Source: Chaetoceros tenuissimus
Lineage: Eukaryota > Bacillariophyta > Thalassiosirophyceae > Chaetocerotales > Chaetocerotaceae
Assembly: GCA_021927905.1 (NCBI GenBank)
Contig: BLLK01000047.1
Coordinates: 2,480,001 to 2,544,000, forward strand
DNA: 64,000 nt
Reading direction: 5' to 3'
In this document: one piece after another, positions 59,092 through 64,000 of the stretch
How the letters are laid out: every line of letters begins with the position of its first letter
How positions within the stretch are numbered: position 1 is the first letter of the stretch
Notes under the pieces: generated by a model
The model's database searches: none
Seen by the model: only the letters and a program-made list of their open reading frames with translations
Told to the model about the DNA's origin: nothing
Made by a program: the position numbers and the translations under genes

Positions 59092-60006
59092 TCAACCTTC
59101 TTGTAATGTTGACTCCCCAGTAGTTTTTGTTTCCGGTGACATGTTTTCCGCTTTGAATTTGATGAGTGGACTCTTAATCATATTGATTAGATTCTTGATG
59201 GTATCCTCACTTTTTCCAACAAGAGGGGTCATAAAGTTCAACAATCGAACAACCGCTGGATCAATGATATCATTGTCAATACCTTTCAGGTGTGGCTTTA
59301 TTGTCTCGTCTACAGATGCAAGAGAGTTTGCACCAGTAGTAGCCGAAAGCACTTTTGTTGCTACATCCTCAGTTACCGACAAGAATGGTTTCAAGATATG
59401 AATATTGAAAATAGAAACATCTTTTCCCATACTCCACACTGACTTGGCATGCTCATAGACATGCTCCGCAAGATCAAAATGAGGGGAATCATCACTTGGT
59501 GCAGAAGCAGTTGGGGTATCTTCTGAGGAAACAGAATCTCCCGCTGTCTGTTGATGTTCAGATTCTTCCACTGTCACAACGCTTACAGTCTTGCTCTTTT
59601 TCTTTCTTCTAGATGCCTTGGATACCATTTCTCTGTATTCGCTTTCTTCTAGTATTGGTGAGGATACGCCCAGTGGATCTTTGGTATAGATATTCTTTTC
59701 TACAGAATTATCGTCAAGTTCTTCACAGTCCAATATGCTAACTGCACTCTCGAAATCTGCAGTACTCTCAAAATCTTCAGTTCTTGTAGACTCGTATTCA
59801 GAGATAGAGGTAGAAGAATGGAAGGATCTAGATCTATTTCTACTTCTTGCGATGTTTGTGGCCTTATTCAAGAATTCCGGATTGATGTTTGGAAGGAAGA
59901 ACTTCTCGTAATAAGGTCTTGGAGGTGAGGGAGCTCTCTGTTGTTCAACTTGATAGTCTTGTGGTTTCTTCCTCTCGGGAGTAAAGTCAACTATTTGATT
60001 GTACAT
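59092..60006 (-). CDS. Hypothetical protein with amphipathic C-terminal half, possibly lipid-droplet type, 304 aa
   Basis: I do not recognise a named family with certainty. Residues 1-175 are disordered, Ser/Glu-rich and include a Lys-rich patch (ASRRKKKSKTVS). Residues 180-290 are amphipathic and helical: HVYEHAKSVWSMGKDVSIF, ILKPFLSVTEDVATKVLSAT, DETIKPHLKGIDNDIIDPAV, then RLLNFMTPLVGKSEDTI. The alternation of helices with short Pro/Gly breaks resembles perilipin or plant LDAP/REF lipid-droplet proteins, but this is an impression without a hard motif. There is no signal peptide or true membrane span. Confidence 0.7.
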   Translation of the reverse strand: MYNQIVDFTPERKKPQDYQVEQQRAPSPPRPYYEKFFLPNINPEFLNKATNIARSRNRSRSFHSSTSISEYESTRTEDFESTADFESAVSILDCEELDDNSVEKNIYTKDPLGVSSPILEESEYREMVSKASRRKKKSKTVSVVTVEESEHQQTAGDSVSSEDTPTASAPSDDSPHFDLAEHVYEHAKSVWSMGKDVSIFNIHILKPFLSVTEDVATKVLSATTGANSLASVDETIKPHLKGIDNDIIDPAVVRLLNFMTPLVGKSEDTIKNLINMIKSPLIKFKAENMSPETKTTGESTLQEG

Positions 60007-60355
60007 TGAATAATAGTGGTTTGAGGTCTATAGATACCTTCCACAACTAATAGGTACCTAAGTTCAAAGTACGATTGCATTCTTTTCAAACAGTGAAACA
60101 GTTCATCACAACTATTTCACTTCAACCTTCCGCATCATTCTACTCGCAAATTTGGCGCGAAAATACTACATGAAACAGCTGTCAACATGTCAAATAAAGC
60201 CTATTTTGACAGTTCCGATTCTTTGACGCAGCAGCAGTTCTGAGTTGGTAAGATTTTTACGAGCTCCCAATCTACGTACTATCTTCTATCTATCGTGTCA
60301 ACACATAATCTTGCAGCTTTCAGTGAATAACGACATAACAAAAGCAAGTTACAAT
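60007..60355. other. Divergent promoter region with probable 5' UTR intron
   Basis: This region lies between divergent starts. A GTAAGAT donor near 60247 and a CTTGCAG acceptor ending near 60316 would define a 5' UTR intron of about 70 nt in the following gene. Confidence 0.45.
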
Positions 60356-61166
60356 ATGAAAGATAACAGTGAAAAGGATCATCTAAGGAGATCAAGCTTC
60401 TTCTCAGGTAGACGACTGAGTTTCTTCCGTTCAAAAGGAGCGAGTGGAGCAAATGTGGAAACTTTGAGAGGTCATGGAGCTGACTTTGAAGGCCCGTGTA
60501 GAGTTACTCGAGGAAATCGCAGTCCGTTCTTTGCTTGTTTTGGCTCTCCAAATACCGAGCCGGTAAGTTTCTTTCTTGTAGAATGGATATTGCTAAAGAC
60601 ATGCTGAGACTTATTCCATGATATCTGTATTCACATTTAGAACAAGAAGCGGTATGTGCTCGTCAAGGGAACAAATCTATTTGTATTTCTAAGGGAAGAT
60701 TCGTCTTCTCCAAAATACGCAATTGAGCTTGCGCACAAAGTTGTCAATCTTCACCCTATTAGCGGTCATTCCCAGATGGTCACAATCGAAGATGGACTCG
60801 GAGATATTGACTACAAATTTCGTTTTGAATTGAAGGAAAATTCTGACTTGGCCAAGAACTTTTCAAATGCTCTCAAGGAGAAGATTGCCATTAGTGATAC
60901 CAATGAAGTGAAAGATGTAAGTGTGTTTGTATTGTATTTCCATACACAGTGGTTACTTTTTACTTTTGAATGGAATTTCTGATGATTGAATCTTCCCTCG
61001 TGCTTTGAATTCTTAGAAATTAGGCCATAAGCGTTCATTGCAATGCTCAAAATCAGTCAAATATGCAAACACTATTGCGGCAGAGAAGGAAAAGGATTGT
61101 CCATCGAAACCCATTTCAGCTGCTGAGATTCTGTCTAACGATCCAACAGCAGCAATGGCTTTCTAA
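60356..61166 (+). CDS. Small PH-like domain protein, 210 aa, three exons
   Basis: Exons 60356-60562, 60641-60916 and 61017-61166 are joined by introns of 78 and 100 nt, all phase 0. The N-terminus is basic (DHLRRSSFFSGRRLSFFRSK). The middle exon reads as a beta-rich PH-like fold: KKRYVLVKGTNLFVFLREDS, YAIELAHKVVNLHP, MVTIEDG and YKFRFELKENSDLAKNFSNA with a final helix. Such domains bind phosphoinositides or proteins at membranes. Ligand residues cannot be judged by eye. The last exon is Lys/Ala-rich and ends PTAAMAF. Confidence 0.82.
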
Positions 61167-61899
61167 GGAGTCTGAACCTGATTTCATTGATGGTGTAGAA
61201 ATGACTTGCTGTAGGGACGATCTCTGACATGAATTGGGGTCTGATGTCATGTATTTCTTGAGAATTTGTATTGAATTAGATTAGGAAATAATGTTTATAT
61301 CGTTGTGTCCTTCGTTCATCACACATCATCCGTCAAATGTGTTCATAGGTACTACATCGTCTGCACTTGTTGGAGATAGCTAAGTGTTTGGTTCAATTTA
61401 ATAGAGGATAAATATATAGAAAATCCGTTTATATAATTATATCAACATATTTGAAAAAAGGAAGTATGATTTTTCATCACTTTACGCTTTGTTAGTTCAA
61501 TGAAAGTCTGGTTCAGTAGAAGGAATCGTTGAAAGACAATTTGGTCGGATGATATTCCAAAACATTTCTTTTCAAAACCATACAATGAAAATATGATGAG
61601 CTTGATATGAAATTTGTTGCGCAATTATCTATTTCTCGTTTTGTGGTTTTGGTTGGTAACAACGCCACTTTTTCCAGTTGTTTCATATTTCCATCATCGA
61701 CATTTTCGATAATGTTCCAAGGTGTTCGATATTACTGGTAAAATAACCGTTGTCACAATTTACAAGGTGCGCTGTTTTTGCTCATTTGCTCTACTCACAA
61801 CATTGTGACAAAAAAGACAAACATCAAAACTCTTACTTACAGTTATTACAAAAACATTGGCAAGATATCCATTGCAGAAATTTAAATCTTTTTGGAAGG
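61167..61899. other. Intergenic region, no gene seen
   Basis: About 730 bases of AT-rich sequence. It holds the 3' end of the PH-like gene and the upstream part of the secreted Cys-module gene. A 60-codon minus-strand frame at 61442-61624 looks random. Confidence 0.4.
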
Positions 61900-63232
61900 A
61901 TGTTTGCAAAGTCTGCACTTTTATATTTCGTTTTCACTTTTGGTTTTGGTTACGTCAGAAGTCAATGCTACAACAGTGATACCTACAGAAAGTATATTGA
62001 GGGAGACTTTAGATCTTGCGTATGGATTCGTTTTGAGGAGACACGAAGACTACAATACTGCACTGATCCAGAAGTTATTCAAGCCTGCCCTCAGACCTGC
62101 GGCTATTGCTGTGATAATGATCCTAATTATACTTTCCGAAATAAGTTGAATCCAGACAAACTTCGAGGATGTGAATGGATCACAAAGAAAGAGGAAAGAA
62201 TTGAACGGCGCCGAGAACTGTACTGTACAATTGGTGATGGAATAACTTTTGAAAATGATGTGAACATCAGAGATGCCTGTCCGCTAGCATGTGATTTTTG
62301 CTTTGATCAAGTATCAGCAGCACCTTCCATCAGTCATGCACCCTCCGTCAGTGTGCTGCCAACCGTCTCACCTACATCTACACCATCTTCCCATCCATCT
62401 GCTTCGGTAAGTGTTTTAAAAAAAAAAATCTGAATTTGGACATTAATTTTCTTTTTAATGCGACCACTTTTTACAAAACAGCCTACTTCTACACCATCCG
62501 CCACACCCACTGCAAGACCCTCATCTTCTCCGAGTTCTTCACCTACATCCACGCCATCCGCCACTCCAACTCGTACACCAACAAACACACCAACAAGTAC
62601 ACCTTCGGCAAGTCCAACTATTTCAATGAATCCCACATCTAAACCAACGTCAACTCCATCTGCCACCGTAAGTCTTTTAAATTTTGAATTAGCTTCAATA
62701 GCTGCATATGAACCATTGTTTTGTTGAACGCATAGATCTAATTCTTTGTTATTGCAAACAGCCTACTTCTTCCCCGTCTGCAAACCCAACATCTTCACCT
62801 TCAGCAAGACCCTCCTCTTCTCCGAGTGCATCACCAACTATCTCCATGAAACCATCCTTGGCACCAAATTATCGTTGCGATATTGGATCTGATGATCCAG
62901 ACTTTGCATTTCAGATCGACTTTAACGAGTACACAGTTGGATGTGATTGGCTTACTCGTTCTAATCCAGAGACTAGAAAAGAAAAATATTGTCCAAGATT
63001 TGAAATCTACTACCATTGCAGATTTGCTTGCGAAAGTTGCCAATGTCTTGACAATTGGAATTTTAGATTTGAACTAGATAACCCTGAACTGGGTAAGCGC
63101 AACTGCCAATGGCTAACCAAGAACAGTGACAGAATTGAAACTAGAAGAAATAATTATTGTTTTGAGGAGGATGGAAGTTTATCTGAAGTTGGATCGAACT
63201 GTGAAATCTCATGCGGAGTTTGCGAAGACTAA
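61900..63232 (+). CDS. Secreted protein with Cys modules and Ser/Thr/Pro repeats, 387 aa, three exons
   Basis: Exons 61900-62406, 62482-62667 and 62762-63232 are joined by phase-0 introns of 75 and 94 nt. A signal peptide covers residues 1-21 (SALLYFVFTFGFGYVRS). Exon 1 then carries two Cys modules (CVWIRFEETRRLQYC...CPQTCGYC; CEWITKKEERIERRRELYC...CPLACDFC). Exon 2 and the start of exon 3 encode PTSTPSATP-type repeats, probably O-glycosylated. Exon 3 ends with two more modules (CDWLTRSNPETRKEKYC...CESC; CQWLTKNSDRIETRRNNYC...ISCGVC). The modules match those of the protein at 49229-50845. The bounding introns share ends (GTAAGTnTTTTAAA...ACAG), pointing to exon duplication. Probably a wall or extracellular matrix protein. 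Confidence 0.88.
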
Positions 63233-63696
63233 AAAAACGTGTGCGAACTTTGTAGTATTATTCAACTCTTCTTATCCTAGCTATGATTGAAAAACTCTTT
63301 TTCATTCGTAGCTAGAAGTTTAGTGTCCTTAGTATTCTCATCCTAGTAATTATTGAAAAACTCTTTTTCATTACTAGCTGAGAAGTGAAGTGTCCTTAGT
63401 ATTTAAAAATAAATGAAATCAAATTGTGAAAAAGCAAAGTATTCAATAAGATGAAAATAGTCTTTTGTTTTCTAAAATAGCTGAATCCCGTGAATTCAAA
63501 TTTCGTTGCTTCTTCCGCACACTACTACTTACCTTACTCTCTCTGTATTGTACCATCATCAGCTATCATCATCATCTTGAATACACATCAGATGGGTTTT
63601 CTTGGTTTCAATTAGCAACGACAGTAAACATAGAATACGAGTGCAACAAGAGACGACAATCCAATTCCCTCTAGCGCCTTGCCAACACCTAGTATC
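63233..63696. other. 3' region with tandem hairpin repeat, then spacer
   Basis: The first part holds the 66-67-bp tandem repeat listed next. The rest, to the ATG at 63697, is pyrimidine-rich upstream sequence of the last gene. Short frames on both strands are not supported. Confidence 0.45.
63271..63403. repeat. Two tandem 66-67-bp units, each with a hairpin
   Basis: Unit 1 (63271-63336) and unit 2 (63337-63403) share ATTGAAAAACTCTTTTTCATT and end TGTCCTTAGTATT. In unit 1 TAGCTATGATTGAAAAA pairs with TTTTTCATTCGTAGCTA (63278-63314). In unit 2 CTAGTAAT.ATTGAAAAA pairs with TTTTTCATTACTAG (63343-63377). The outer stem bases differ between units on both sides, so pairing is kept. They lie 40-170 bases after the stop of the secreted Cys-module gene, probably in its 3' UTR. 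Confidence 0.75.
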
Positions 63697-64000
63697 ATGA
63701 ACCATCAACGAACAAGACAACGACCTGCTTCTGCACCAGTGAAAGCATCCAAACAGACAAGCACGAGAAAAAGTCGAGCGCCTCTCGACAACCTCGGCTC
63801 TGATTACAATCAAGAGCAAGATAAATTCACAAATAGCAAATCAGAAGTCTCGTCAAGAAATGGAACACGTTTTGTTCGAAACGATGCTGCGAGCATCATG
63901 AAAATTAATCCTGCAAAACCTAGCAATTCTAATGTCATTCCAAAATCTATGAGAAAGGGTAGAAAGAATGACAACAAAGAAAAAAGTTCTGTTGCTCCTT
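63697..64000 (+). CDS. N-terminal part of a basic protein, cut by the window end
   Basis: The frame runs from the ATG at 63697 to the last base without a stop (101 codons). The visible part is disordered and rich in Arg, Lys, Ser, Asn and Gln. It contains RAPLDNLGSDYN, which fits an RxxL destruction box, the degradation signal at the start of mitotic cyclins and other cell-cycle proteins. No folded domain is reached before the window ends, so cyclin is only one possibility. Confidence 0.65.
   Translation, partial: MNHQRTRQRPASAPVKASKQTSTRKSRAPLDNLGSDYNQEQDKFTNSKSEVSSRNGTRFVRNDAASIMKINPAKPSNSNVIPKSMRKGRKNDNKEKSSVAP

Noticed and set aside
1-64000. Retroelements, viral remnants, CRISPR arrays, toxin genes
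   Set aside because: No reverse transcriptase, integrase, capsid or transposase motif, long terminal repeat or spacer array was seen.

Overview
The window looks like nuclear DNA of a diatom or a close photosynthetic stramenopile. It is AT-rich and very gene-dense. Introns are short (67-100 nt) with GTAAGT-like donors. Several proteins begin with a signal peptide followed at once by an aromatic-containing FxP-type motif (the leucyl aminopeptidase, the mutarotase and a GG-repeat protein), the bipartite plastid address of algae with secondary plastids. Two secreted Cys-rich proteins have Ser/Thr/Pro linkers of the kind seen in diatom wall proteins. A genus cannot be fixed by reading alone; the low GC would suit an AT-rich diatom such as Chaetoceros (inference). 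I saw no tRNA, rRNA, CRISPR, retroelement or viral remnant.

Layout. 0.5-7 kb: a secreted acidic protein, a LEA-like coiled-coil protein, peroxin PEX3 and an RWD-IMPACT (YIH1) gene interrupted by one in-frame TAG. 7-17 kb: a three-exon fusion of a class-V aminotransferase/cysteine desulfurase with a TtcA-type tRNA thiolase, a large type II membrane protein and a FAD monooxygenase. 17-25 kb: an HMG-box protein, a WHEP-containing prolyl-tRNA synthetase with an organellar-looking presequence, a MYND protein and a plastid-targeted repeat protein. 25-35 kb: a thioredoxin-fold protein with a WCPPC site, an XPF/ERCC1-like candidate, a small Cys-rich protein, an unresolved coding-like stretch, ATG6/Beclin, a mitochondrial-type membrane protein and a WW protein. 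35-43 kb: a sulfotransferase-like protein, VPS51 and a TPR protein. 43-49 kb: mitochondrial ribosomal protein bL28m, then a leucyl aminopeptidase whose plastid presequence exon is separated from the enzyme body by a 3,001-nt intron filled by a 2.76-kb palindrome with a perfect 278-bp core stem. 49-64 kb: a secreted Cys-module protein, NUP93, a mutarotase, tandem RING membrane proteins, a possible lipid-droplet-type protein, a small PH-like protein, a second secreted Cys-module protein and the start of a basic protein cut by the window edge.

The genes do not form one pathway. They are ordinary eukaryotic housekeeping genes (autophagy, GARP tethering, nuclear pore, peroxisome biogenesis, translation) packed on both strands, with many divergent and convergent pairs. 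The most unusual items are the intronic palindrome, the desulfurase-TtcA fusion, the interrupted IMPACT gene, and a pair of tandem 3'-UTR hairpins whose stems differ by apparent compensatory changes. All intron calls were made by eye from GT-AG sites, frame continuity and family motifs; in each spliced model the exon lengths add to a multiple of three.
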